Shown: positions 43,158 through 51,842 of the stretch, one piece after another
Position numbering within the stretch: the first letter of the stretch is position 1
Layout: each line of letters begins with the position of its first letter
Assembly (NCBI GenBank): GCA_001789205.1
Contig: MFYT01000002.1
Location: 16,665-80,664 of the forward strand
Reading direction: 5' to 3'
From: Candidatus Raymondbacteria bacterium RIFOXYA2_FULL_49_16
GTDB taxonomy: Bacteria; Fibrobacterota; OXYB2-FULL-49-7; XYB2-FULL-49-35
Length of the DNA stretch: 64,000 bases
The notes under the pieces: model-generated
What the model saw: the letters and a program-made list of their open reading frames with translations, nothing else
The model's database searches: none
Told to the model about the DNA's origin: nothing
Program-made: the position numbers and the translations under genes

Positions 43158-45170
43158 CTATGGCAGCATGGTCTGCAGGCGTTTCCGGATGATATCAATC
43201 TGCGCCGGATCATGGAGCCACGCGCCCTGTTTTCCCATGGCAGCGTTAAAATCCTCCCAACCGTCATCAAGGGCCCGGGGAACCACGCTGCGCACAATGC
43301 TGTCGGCCCTGACGCTGTTTCCATCCTTTTGCGCAAGCAGCCAGAGATATTCGTAATCCTGCTCTCCCCTGCGCATGGATTTGAGCCTGATACTATGAAT
43401 GGGTTCGTCAGGAATGCCTATGTATCTACCGTTGTAGATGAGTCCCTGTATATTATAATACCCAAAGCAATCGCCGCCCTCCTGTTCCATCCAGCCATCG
43501 CCATGCCAGCCTGAAAAGGCCTTTTCCCATCCGGTTGCGCCATCCCTGCCCCCCCAGACCATGATGTCCCAGTGCAATCCGCCGCGCAGTCCATAGCGCC
43601 ATGAAATCCAGCTCCAAAGCGCATAGCCATTAGTTTCCATGTCGAGCATGGCCGGTGGAAAGGCGGGTTCGCCCGACGTACAGGAGAAATAGAACATGGC
43701 TTGTTTCTTGTGTTTATTTACATAGTCGGCCATATATTTTACCGGAAAATATTTCGGGCTTGCACAAATATTAAAAATATCGGTAATTGGACCTATCATG
43801 GAAAAGATTGAATCAAGGTTCCAACCGGGTATCCATTCACCCACACTTTTCACATCGCCCAGATCGTTCCGGAACAAGACCCATTTCCGATCCTTGAGTC
43901 CGGCTTGGTTTATGGTTTCTCCCATCCATCTGATAAAGGAATACCCACCGTGCCTGTCGCCATCCGGAGATATCCATAGGTCGCGGCCGCGCGGTTCATC
44001 GAGAAAGTTATTCACGAACAAAATGGCCTGGGTCTGGGTCCAGCCCTTTTCCCTGAAATGTTTTTCAAAATCGCGAAGAATTTTCTGGAAAGCCTGGACA
44101 AATGCCCTGTTTTCAAGTGGCGGTTTACCCTTGGAGGGAAGATAGAAGGGAGCCGGCGGATAACAATCGCCAAGTACCGAATCCTTTTGTGTTGGAACAT
44201 GAAAAGGCAATAGAAACTGTTCAAATGGAACACCCTGATTGGGACCAAAATACCCATATTTTTCAGTAAAAAGCGACCCATCGAGCACGGGCCCCATGAC
44301 TTTGTCGAAATTGAAAGCGGAATCGTTTACCGGACTCCAGATCAATTCGCCATTGACCCATGGCGGGGCCATTCCAGTCGGTTCGAACTGGATACGGTGC
44401 TGTTTGGCAATGGAAAAGAGCCGCTGGGGATAGTACGGACCCATACGGGAAAGCCACCTGCCGCCGTACGTCATACCGCCAACCATGACATGATTAACGG
44501 ACGGAATCGTATAGTTCAAAACGGTAAACTCTATAGGAATTTTTTTGCTCGCTATTCCCTGGGCCTTGATTGTTACCGTTGCTGTGTATTCTCCAACGGA
44601 CGTATTCTCTGGAACAAACAGATCGACCCAAAATCCCTGCACACGCTGTTCATTACCGATTTTATTGACTTCTGAAGGAATATCAACAGGAAAGAGAAAA
44701 TTTTTATCAACCGCCGGGTTATCCAAAGGAACAAGCGGATCAGGATACCATCCATTGCCAAAAGAATGAAAATATTTGAACGTTTTTTGAATTGAAGGCT
44801 CTTTGACCTGCAGGTACCATTGTCTGAACAAGGCAATATACTTTGAGCGCGTGAGGATATTTCCGTTCTTTCCGGTCAGATCTGATATTTCGATAACAAG
44901 CCCTTTAACCGCCGGTTCCTTTTCCCGTTCAACAATGATCTGAAACGACGCCGCTTCATTGCGGCCCGCCTGGAGCGAAACCCGTTTGCCATTCCATACC
45001 GCATTTACTTTTTTATAATCACCAGAGAGGGGATCCGGATATATTGGCCCTGCCTCAAAGGCCTTGCCTGTCACAGCATCGACCCTAAAGCCATCGCCCG
45101 CAAACCAGACCGTGAACCCATGACTGGGAACCCCGGCTAAAAGAAGAAAGAGAATCAGGATGAATGTCAC
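43158..45170 (-). CDS. Secreted DUF4091/GH123-like protein
   Basis: A 670-residue exported protein, starting at GTG, with signal MTFILILFLLLAGVPSHG. A beta-sandwich (about 50-230, with LQAGRNEAASFQIIVE and FVPENTSVGEYTATVTI) is followed by a TIM-barrel-like domain and a DUF4091 C-terminus with SMRRGEQDYEYLWLLA. The domain order is that of GH123-like glycosidases; the acid pair needed for N-acetylgalactosaminidase activity was not confirmed. There is no sorting domain, unlike most exported enzymes here. It is divergent from the arabinose operon over a 38-bp gap. Confidence 0.72.
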   Translation of the reverse strand: MTFILILFLLLAGVPSHGFTVWFAGDGFRVDAVTGKAFEAGPIYPDPLSGDYKKVNAVWNGKRVSLQAGRNEAASFQIIVEREKEPAVKGLVIEISDLTGKNGNILTRSKYIALFRQWYLQVKEPSIQKTFKYFHSFGNGWYPDPLVPLDNPAVDKNFLFPVDIPSEVNKIGNEQRVQGFWVDLFVPENTSVGEYTATVTIKAQGIASKKIPIEFTVLNYTIPSVNHVMVGGMTYGGRWLSRMGPYYPQRLFSIAKQHRIQFEPTGMAPPWVNGELIWSPVNDSAFNFDKVMGPVLDGSLFTEKYGYFGPNQGVPFEQFLLPFHVPTQKDSVLGDCYPPAPFYLPSKGKPPLENRAFVQAFQKILRDFEKHFREKGWTQTQAILFVNNFLDEPRGRDLWISPDGDRHGGYSFIRWMGETINQAGLKDRKWVLFRNDLGDVKSVGEWIPGWNLDSIFSMIGPITDIFNICASPKYFPVKYMADYVNKHKKQAMFYFSCTSGEPAFPPAMLDMETNGYALWSWISWRYGLRGGLHWDIMVWGGRDGATGWEKAFSGWHGDGWMEQEGGDCFGYYNIQGLIYNGRYIGIPDEPIHSIRLKSMRRGEQDYEYLWLLAQKDGNSVRADSIVRSVVPRALDDGWEDFNAAMGKQGAWLHDPAQIDIIRKRLQTMLP

Positions 45171-45175
45171 GGGAA

Positions 45176-45195
45176 TAATATAAATTATTATATTA
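45176..45195. promoter_or_regulatory. AT-only inverted repeat between the DUF4091 gene and araB
   Basis: TAATATAA, four bases, then TTATATTA: an 8-bp perfect arm pair in the 38-bp divergent gap, 13 bp before the araB start. It could serve both genes as an operator or overlap their -10 elements. AT-richness makes chance possible. Confidence 0.3.
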
Positions 45196-45208
45196 CCTTA
45201 ATTCATAT

Positions 45209-46900
45209 ATGGAAAATCCCATGAAAAGTTTCACCATAGGCATAGATTACGGGACCAATTCCGTACGCGCCATTGTAGTCGACTGCGAAACCGGCAACGA
45301 AATTGCCTCTTCTGTATTCAATTATCCAACTGGCCGCCAGGGTATTATTCTAGATCCCAGGGACCATAATCTTGCGCGCCAAAACCCCGTTGATTACCTT
45401 AAAGGACTTGAAAAAACCGTAACAGACGCGCTGGAAAAGGCGCGATCGCGCAAGGGTTTCTGCCCGGCAAAGGTCATTGGCCTTGGGGTTGACACCACCG
45501 GTTCAACTCCTATTCCCGTGGACAAAAATAACAGACCGCTTGCCCTTGATCCGAAATTTAAAAACAATCCCAATGCGCACGCCTGGCTCTGGAAGGACCA
45601 TACCAGCGCGGATGAGGCGGTTGAAATCACCCGCATTGCACGCAAAGTGCGGCCCAAATTCCTGGCAAAATGCGGCGGCGTCTATTCGTCCGAATGGTTC
45701 TGGTCAAAGGTATGGCACTGCCTCAAAATTGACAGTGCTGTGTTTAACGCCGCATATAGCTGGGTCGAATGCGCTGATTTTATTCCCGCGGTACTGGCAG
45801 GGATCACAAAACCTGAAGAAATCAAACGGGGCGTCTGCCCCGCGGGCCACAAGGCCATGTACTGCGAGGAATGGGGCGGTCTTCCGGACAAAAAATTCCT
45901 GGCGCTGCTAGACAGACGGCTATCCAGCCTGCGCGACCGTCTTTTCCACAAAGCCCATAGCGCTGATACCGCTGCGGGAGCGCTCTGCACCGTCTGGGCA
46001 AATAAACTGGGGCTTCCAACGGGCATTCCCATTGCAATCGGCGCCTTTGACGCGCATTATGGCGCAATTGGCGCAGGCATTTCAACAGGGACCCTGGTCA
46101 AAATCATTGGCACTTCAACCTGCGACTGCATTGTTTCTCCAAAGGCAAAAAAACTCAAGGACATTCCCGGCATCTGCGGCATTGTGGACAGCTCAATCCT
46201 TCCTGGATACTATGGCCTTGAGGCGGGCCAGTCCGCGGTAGGTGACATTTTCAAATGGTGGGTCGAAGTCATCTGCGAAGGTGATGGTGCCACCCACGCA
46301 CGGCTGATGTCCACGGCCGCGCGCCTGAAACCAGGCCAGAGTGGCCTGCTTGCCCTTGACTGGAACAACGGCAACAGAACAATATTGGTCGATCCAAAGC
46401 TGACCGGTCTGCTGGTGGGACAAACTCTCCATACAACCCAGGCCGAGGTCTACCGGGCGCTCATTGAGGCAACGGCCTTTGGCGCACGCGCCATCATCGA
46501 ACGTATCAAGAAGCACGGCGTTCCCATAACCCGGATAACAAACTGCGGCGGCATTGCGGAAAAGAACCCCATGCTCATGCAGATCTACGCTGATATCACT
46601 GGCTGCGCCATGTATATCTCAGGATCGTCACAGACCTGCGCGCTTGGCTCGGCCATTGCGGCGGCTGTGGCCGCAGGAGCAAAAACAGGCGGATACAATT
46701 CGTTTGAAAAAGCGCAAAAGGCAATGACCTCTGTGAAAAAAACCGTATACCGGCCAAACCCGGCCGCGAAAAAGATCTACGACAAACTCTATTCCCTGTA
46801 CATGCGGCTCCATGATGCATTCGGCGGCGTTAAAAAGTTCGCTGAGCTGGGGCCGATCATGAAAGAATTGCTCGATATCAAAACTGTACAGAATAAATAA
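45209..46900 (+). CDS. araB: Ribulokinase
   Basis: A 563-residue FGGY-family kinase that phosphorylates L-ribulose to L-ribulose 5-phosphate. Its N-terminal phosphate-binding loop is FTIGIDYGTNSVRA; AraB-specific features include VDTTGSTPIPVD, WLWKDHTS, FDAHYGAIGAG and the TNCGGIAEKNPMLMQIYAD block near the C-terminus. The length is that of AraB (about 560) rather than xylulokinase (about 490). The start could also be the Met at 45221; neither has a strong ribosome binding site. It heads a three-gene operon with an isomerase and AraD. Confidence 0.88.
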   Translation: MENPMKSFTIGIDYGTNSVRAIVVDCETGNEIASSVFNYPTGRQGIILDPRDHNLARQNPVDYLKGLEKTVTDALEKARSRKGFCPAKVIGLGVDTTGSTPIPVDKNNRPLALDPKFKNNPNAHAWLWKDHTSADEAVEITRIARKVRPKFLAKCGGVYSSEWFWSKVWHCLKIDSAVFNAAYSWVECADFIPAVLAGITKPEEIKRGVCPAGHKAMYCEEWGGLPDKKFLALLDRRLSSLRDRLFHKAHSADTAAGALCTVWANKLGLPTGIPIAIGAFDAHYGAIGAGISTGTLVKIIGTSTCDCIVSPKAKKLKDIPGICGIVDSSILPGYYGLEAGQSAVGDIFKWWVEVICEGDGATHARLMSTAARLKPGQSGLLALDWNNGNRTILVDPKLTGLLVGQTLHTTQAEVYRALIEATAFGARAIIERIKKHGVPITRITNCGGIAEKNPMLMQIYADITGCAMYISGSSQTCALGSAIAAAVAAGAKTGGYNSFEKAQKAMTSVKKTVYRPNPAAKKIYDKLYSLYMRLHDAFGGVKKFAELGPIMKELLDIKTVQNK

Positions 46901-46913
46901 TCCGGAGGAATCC

Positions 46914-48410
46914 ATGTACCTGCCTCTTGGCAAATTCTCGCCTGACGTGAAAATCGGATTTGTGTCCGCGTCCCGCAACTGTTTTCCACGGTCGCTTGCC
47001 GAAGAACGGAGCAAACGCCTGCTTGCGGCAATTAAAAAGACCGGAATTAAAGTGGTAGTGCCCAAAGGCGACTGCTGGATAGTCGAGACGCGCGCGCACG
47101 CGCACGAAGCGGCCAAACAACTTGTACAAGCAGGATGCCACGGCGCAGTGCTCTATCTGGGCAATTTTTCGCCTGAAATAGAGGACGCGGCCTTTGTAAA
47201 AGCGTTCAACGCTCCGACAATGGTGCTCGCCGCGGCGGAAGAAGCGGCAACCACGCTCGCAAGCAAGCGCGGGGACGCGCTCTGCGGCCTGCTCTCCTGC
47301 ATGCTCGATATACGGAAGCGCGGCAAGAACAGCCTGGTGCACCTTCCCGAACATCCCGTTGTAAATGCCGTGGAAGGCGCACGCGAGGTCCAGCATTTCG
47401 CAAAAGTACTCAAAGTCTATGTAGGCGCTTCCAACGCCACCATTGGCCTATTTGGCCCGCGGCCGCGCGATTTCGAAACCGTGAACTACAACATGGCCTC
47501 CCTTGCATCAATTGGCGTCGAGGTCGAGGAACTGGCCCTCGTTGATGTCGCCAACATGGTCGAAACGATCAAAGCCAGCGGCAATGTATCGTCGATCATC
47601 AAGAAAATGAAAGAAGAAGTGGGAAGCGCATACGGCGAAGACTTTATGAAACGCCTTGCCGTGTACGAAAAGGCGCTGCTCCACTTCCGCGATACGCTCA
47701 AGCTTTCGGGTATGGCCTCGCAATGCTGGCCCGAACAGGAACCGCGCTTTGGCCATGTGCCTTGCTACATTAACGCGCGCCTTGCAGCCCGGGGCTGCCC
47801 GGTAGCGTGCGAAAACGACGCCTATTCGCTGGTCGCGGAGCTCATGGGCCAATATGCGACTGACTCGGATGTGACAATTCTCGATATCAACCATAGCATT
47901 CCCAAAGACCTCGGCGCCCAGATCAAGGGACTGCCCAACGAAGACCTTGTGGGGCTTTTCCATTGCGGTAATACCAATGTAAAACGCATGAAAAAACCCG
48001 CTATGAAATACCAGGTCATCATGAAACGCCTCATGGAACCCAGCGGTCAGCCAGATATAACCCGGGGAACAATCGAAGGCCAGATCGCGGCATCGCCCTG
48101 CACTGTACTGCAGGTCCATGGCGTGGGCGATGCTTTACGCGCTTATATTATCGAAGGTGAATTTTTAGACATTGACCCCAAAACTTTTGGCGCCACTGGC
48201 ACGGCCTATCTACCCGGCTTTTCACGGTTCTACCGCCATACATTGCTGAGCAGGTTCCACCACCATGCGGCAATCGCTTTTAACCATTGCGGCGCCGTGC
48301 TTTTTGACGCAATGAAACTCCTGGGGATCAAAGAAGTCTTTACTCCCAATCCGGAACATATCCCGTATCAAGGAGAAAATGTTTTCCGTACGGCAATTTA
48401 TAAAAAGTAA
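46914..48410 (+). CDS. L-fucose/L-arabinose isomerase-family protein, probable L-arabinose isomerase
   Basis: A 498-residue protein of the FucI/AraA superfamily. Its N-terminal domain begins KIGFVSASRNCFP and the later part has ASQCWPEQEPRFGHVPC, then CENDAY with a conserved acidic metal ligand, HCGNTN and FHHHAAIAF near the end. This looks like the fucose-isomerase-like group rather than classical AraA. Its place between araB and araD makes L-arabinose to L-ribulose the likely step, but an isomerase for a related aldose is possible. GGAGG lies before the ATG, 13 bp after araB. Confidence 0.78.
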   Translation: MYLPLGKFSPDVKIGFVSASRNCFPRSLAEERSKRLLAAIKKTGIKVVVPKGDCWIVETRAHAHEAAKQLVQAGCHGAVLYLGNFSPEIEDAAFVKAFNAPTMVLAAAEEAATTLASKRGDALCGLLSCMLDIRKRGKNSLVHLPEHPVVNAVEGAREVQHFAKVLKVYVGASNATIGLFGPRPRDFETVNYNMASLASIGVEVEELALVDVANMVETIKASGNVSSIIKKMKEEVGSAYGEDFMKRLAVYEKALLHFRDTLKLSGMASQCWPEQEPRFGHVPCYINARLAARGCPVACENDAYSLVAELMGQYATDSDVTILDINHSIPKDLGAQIKGLPNEDLVGLFHCGNTNVKRMKKPAMKYQVIMKRLMEPSGQPDITRGTIEGQIAASPCTVLQVHGVGDALRAYIIEGEFLDIDPKTFGATGTAYLPGFSRFYRHTLLSRFHHHAAIAFNHCGAVLFDAMKLLGIKEVFTPNPEHIPYQGENVFRTAIYKK

Positions 48411-48425
48411 GATCGGGGGCTGTTC

Positions 48426-49115
48426 ATGTACGAGAAACTGAAACAGGAATGCTACCAGGCCAACATGTTGCTCCAACAGCACCGGCTCATCACGCTCACC
48501 TTTGGCAATGTGAGCGTGATTGACCGGAAAGCAGGGGTTGTTGCCATTAAACCCAGCGGCGTACCCTATAAATCCATGCGGGCCGCTGACATGGTGGTTC
48601 TTGACCTGACCGGTAAACAGGTCGCAGGAAAGCTGAATCCCTCGTCAGATACGCCCACGCACCTGCGACTCTACCGCGCATTCAAGACCATTGGCGGTAT
48701 TGTGCATACCCACTCTGAATTCGCCACCGCGTTCGCCCAGGCGGGTAAACCCATCCCCTGCTTTGGGACCACCCATGCGGATTATTTCTACGGTGATGTA
48801 CCGCTCACACGAAAAATGACGCAAAAAGAAGTCAAAGGCGCATATGAGGTCGAAACCGGCAATGTGATTATCGAACGGTTTGCAGAGATTAATCCGGATA
48901 ATTTTCCCGGTGTTCTGGTACGCAACCATGGCCCATTCACGTGGGGAACAAATGGAATTAAGGCAGTAGAGAACAGTCTTGTACTTGAACTGCTGGCAAA
49001 GACGGCTTTTGTGACCATGTCAGTCAATAAAAATACCAAAGCAATTGACAAGTACCTGCTGGATAAGCATTTTCTGCGCAAACATGGGAAAAATGCGTAT
49101 TACGGGCAGAAGTAG
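48426..49115 (+). CDS. araD: L-ribulose-5-phosphate 4-epimerase
   Basis: A 229-residue class II aldolase-family protein converting L-ribulose 5-phosphate to D-xylulose 5-phosphate. TFGNVSVID and KPSGVPYKSM form the phosphate-binding loops, HTHSEFATAFAQ gives the zinc His pair, and LVRNHGPFTWG the third. The end, LDKHFLRKHGKNAYYGQ, is the hallmark of AraD and separates it from fuculose aldolases. It completes the arabinose operon; its length is the family norm. Confidence 0.92.
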   Translation: MYEKLKQECYQANMLLQQHRLITLTFGNVSVIDRKAGVVAIKPSGVPYKSMRAADMVVLDLTGKQVAGKLNPSSDTPTHLRLYRAFKTIGGIVHTHSEFATAFAQAGKPIPCFGTTHADYFYGDVPLTRKMTQKEVKGAYEVETGNVIIERFAEINPDNFPGVLVRNHGPFTWGTNGIKAVENSLVLELLAKTAFVTMSVNKNTKAIDKYLLDKHFLRKHGKNAYYGQK

Positions 49116-49224
49116 CTAAGAAAGACTCAATTATCGTTGGGCTCAAAAAACTGGCCCAGAGCATGTTCGAAGAGACTGCTTGATTTCAACGAAAAACCTT
49201 GGTTGATTTCTTACTGGAGGCTTT

Positions 49225-50871
49225 TTGGTCAATATTTCCAATGTTACCAAGCTTATGGGCGGAACGCCGCTTTATACGGACGCAAGTTTTCAAATCTACG
49301 CGGGTCAGAAAGTAGGGCTTGTAGGACCCAATGGGGCGGGTAAAACAACCTTCTTCAGGCTTATCGCGGGAGAACTCAAACCTGACAAGGGAAGCGTGAG
49401 TATCCAGAACGATGTTCATATAGCCTACTTTTCCCAGGACTCCGGAGAAATGAAGGGACGGACCGCGTTACTGGAAGTTGTTGCCGGAAATGAACGAATT
49501 GGAGAATTGGCCGGCCGCCTCAAGGCGCACGAGGAAGCGTTGAGCAATCCTGAGCTGCAGCCTGCCCAAATGGAGAGTATCCTGGAGAAACTGGGCAATG
49601 AGCAATCGGAATTTGAAAAATTGGGCGGCTATGAGATTGAAAACAACGCCCAGACAATCCTGACAGGTCTGGGAATACATCCCCGGGACCACAATACGCC
49701 GGTGGAGGATTTCAGCAGCGGATGGAAGATGCGTATAGCACTGGCAAAAGTGCTTATCAGGCTTCCTGATCTTATACTGATGGATGAGCCCACCAATTAC
49801 CTGGACATGGAAACCATTATCTGGCTCGAGGAATGGCTCAGGAGTTTTAAAGGCGCGGTCCTTATGACTACCCATGACAGAGTATTTATGAACCGGATAA
49901 TCGAAAAAGTCGTTGAGGTGGACAATGGCACGGTGACCGTGTATTCGGGAAACTATGATTTTTATGAGCAGGAAAAAGCTGTCAGGTTCAAGCAAAATGA
50001 AGCGGAATTCCGGCGCCAGCAAAGCATGCTGAAAAAAGAAGAGGAATTCATCGCCCGGTTCAAGGCGCGGGCCAGCCATGCCGCGCAGGTGCAGTCCCGG
50101 GTAAAAAAACTGGAGAAAATTGAACGGGTGGAAATCGCGGCTGACCAGCTCGAAATGAATATTGTACTCCCTGAAATTTCCCGCGGTGGAAACGATGTCA
50201 TTACCATCAAATCACTCGCCAAGGCCTGGAAAAACTCGGACAACAACGATAAACTGGTGTTCTCCGGCCTTGACGCGCATGTTCATCGCCAGGACAAAAT
50301 CGCAGTTGTGGGCGTCAATGGCGCGGGAAAATCAACGTTTCTTAAAGTTCTCTGCGGCCAGACTCCTCCGACAGAGGGTGAGGTACTGGTGGGACCGAGT
50401 ATTTCCATCGGGTATTTTGGTCAGTCAGCATTGGAAGCGCTCAATGCGGACCGGACAGTGTTCGAGGAGATCCAGGGCAGATTGCCCCTCGAAAACAATG
50501 GGGTACTGCGCAATCTGCTGGCGGCCTTTCTTTTCAGGGGAGATGATGTCCATAAGAAACTTAAGGTGCTCTCGGGCGGTGAAAAAACGCGGGTCCTTTT
50601 GGCCCATCTTCTTTTCGTGCCTCACAACTGCCTTGTGCTCGATGAACCCACGAACCATCTTGATATAAAGTCCCGGGAAATACTGCTCGACGCGCTAAAG
50701 AGATATCAGGGCACTGTCCTGCTGGTTAGCCACGACCGGTTCTTCCTGCATTCCATCGTCAATCGCGTGTTTGAGGTGGACCGGGGTGTTATCCGTGTTT
50801 ATGAAGGTGATTATTCGTATTATCTTGAGAAAAAAAGTCATGATAGAGTATCCCTCAAGGCTACACTTTAA
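49225..50871 (+). CDS. ABC-F family ATPase
   Basis: A 548-residue protein with two ATP-binding domains and no membrane part, a translation-linked ABC-F factor acting at the ribosome. Walker A motifs are GPNGAGKTT and GVNGAGKST; the signatures are VEDFSSGWKMRIALA and LSGGEKTRVLLA; both domains have DEPTN(Y/H)LD. A charged helical linker joins them. The start is TTG with GGAGG four bases ahead, which fixes it. The subgroup (Uup-, YheS- or resistance-like) was not settled. Confidence 0.88.
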   Translation: MVNISNVTKLMGGTPLYTDASFQIYAGQKVGLVGPNGAGKTTFFRLIAGELKPDKGSVSIQNDVHIAYFSQDSGEMKGRTALLEVVAGNERIGELAGRLKAHEEALSNPELQPAQMESILEKLGNEQSEFEKLGGYEIENNAQTILTGLGIHPRDHNTPVEDFSSGWKMRIALAKVLIRLPDLILMDEPTNYLDMETIIWLEEWLRSFKGAVLMTTHDRVFMNRIIEKVVEVDNGTVTVYSGNYDFYEQEKAVRFKQNEAEFRRQQSMLKKEEEFIARFKARASHAAQVQSRVKKLEKIERVEIAADQLEMNIVLPEISRGGNDVITIKSLAKAWKNSDNNDKLVFSGLDAHVHRQDKIAVVGVNGAGKSTFLKVLCGQTPPTEGEVLVGPSISIGYFGQSALEALNADRTVFEEIQGRLPLENNGVLRNLLAAFLFRGDDVHKKLKVLSGGEKTRVLLAHLLFVPHNCLVLDEPTNHLDIKSREILLDALKRYQGTVLLVSHDRFFLHSIVNRVFEVDRGVIRVYEGDYSYYLEKKSHDRVSLKATL

Positions 50872-50949
50872 AAATGCCCGCAAAGACAGCCGACGGCAAA
50901 TATCCGCCAAGAACAAGTTGTATCTTTTTTAAACCAGAACAGGGACACG

Positions 50950-51822
50950 ATGCTTAAAGAAGCCATGTTGTATGAAAAACAGGGAAAAAACTTCACTCGC
51001 TGTTTTTTATGCGCTCATCGTTGTACCATCCAACCTGGGAAATTCGGTCTTTGCGGTGTACGGGAAAACAAGGACGGAACCCTGTACACCCATACCTATG
51101 GAGACGTGATCGCTCAGCATAACGACCCCATAGAAAAAAAACCGCTCTATCATTTCATGCCCGGCACAAGGACCTACTCAATCGCTGCCGCGGGATGCAA
51201 TTTTCGGTGCACATTCTGCCAGAACTGGGAGATATCGCAACTCAATTACCGGGAAAGAAACACCTACGGGAAACACATGGCGCCCGAAAGCATTGTGGAG
51301 GCTGCCGTAAAGGAGCAATGCCAAAGCATCGCTTATACCTATACGGAACCCACCATTTTTTTCGAGTATGCCTTTGATATTGCAAAACTCGCGAAAGCGC
51401 GGGGAATAGCGAATGTCTTTGTTACCAACGGATTCATGACCAGCCAGGCATTGCAGGTAATACGGCCCTATCTGGACGCCTGCAATGTGGATCTGAAATC
51501 CTTCAGCGACGATTTTTACCAACGCTTGTGCTCCGCCCGGCTGCAACCCGTGCTCGACACCATCATGCTCGTGAAAGAACTCGGTGTGTGGGTCGAGATA
51601 ACAACGCTTCTGATCCCGGACCAAAACGACAGCGCGGAAGAAGTTTCCCGTATCGCGGAATTTATCGCATCAACCGGCAAGGACATACCCTGGCACATTT
51701 CGCGGTTTTTTCCCCGCTTCGCAATGAAAGACGCGGAACCGGCATCCGTGGATGTTTTGTATCGTGCGCAAGAGATTGGATTGAAAAAAGGCCTAAAAAA
51801 CGTGCATCTCGGAAATGTATGA
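50950..51822 (+). CDS. amrS: AmmeMemoRadiSam-type radical SAM enzyme, C-terminally short
   Basis: A 290-residue radical SAM protein. An N-terminal Cys pair region (CFLCAHRCTI, GLCGVREN) and the cluster motif CNFRCTFC (Cys83, 87, 90) followed by QNWEISQ identify the AmrS group of the AmmeMemoRadiSam system. The family usually runs on for 30-50 residues past the point where this one stops (HLGNV), including a Cys-rich end. The partner proteins (Memo-like and AMMECR1-like) are not adjacent. It may be complete but shortened, or truncated. It is convergent with the endoQ-uvrD fusion gene, 20 bp away. Confidence 0.8.
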   Translation: MLKEAMLYEKQGKNFTRCFLCAHRCTIQPGKFGLCGVRENKDGTLYTHTYGDVIAQHNDPIEKKPLYHFMPGTRTYSIAAAGCNFRCTFCQNWEISQLNYRERNTYGKHMAPESIVEAAVKEQCQSIAYTYTEPTIFFEYAFDIAKLAKARGIANVFVTNGFMTSQALQVIRPYLDACNVDLKSFSDDFYQRLCSARLQPVLDTIMLVKELGVWVEITTLLIPDQNDSAEEVSRIAEFIASTGKDIPWHISRFFPRFAMKDAEPASVDVLYRAQEIGLKKGLKNVHLGNV

Positions 51823-51842
51823 CACTGTTTGTTTTCAGCAGA

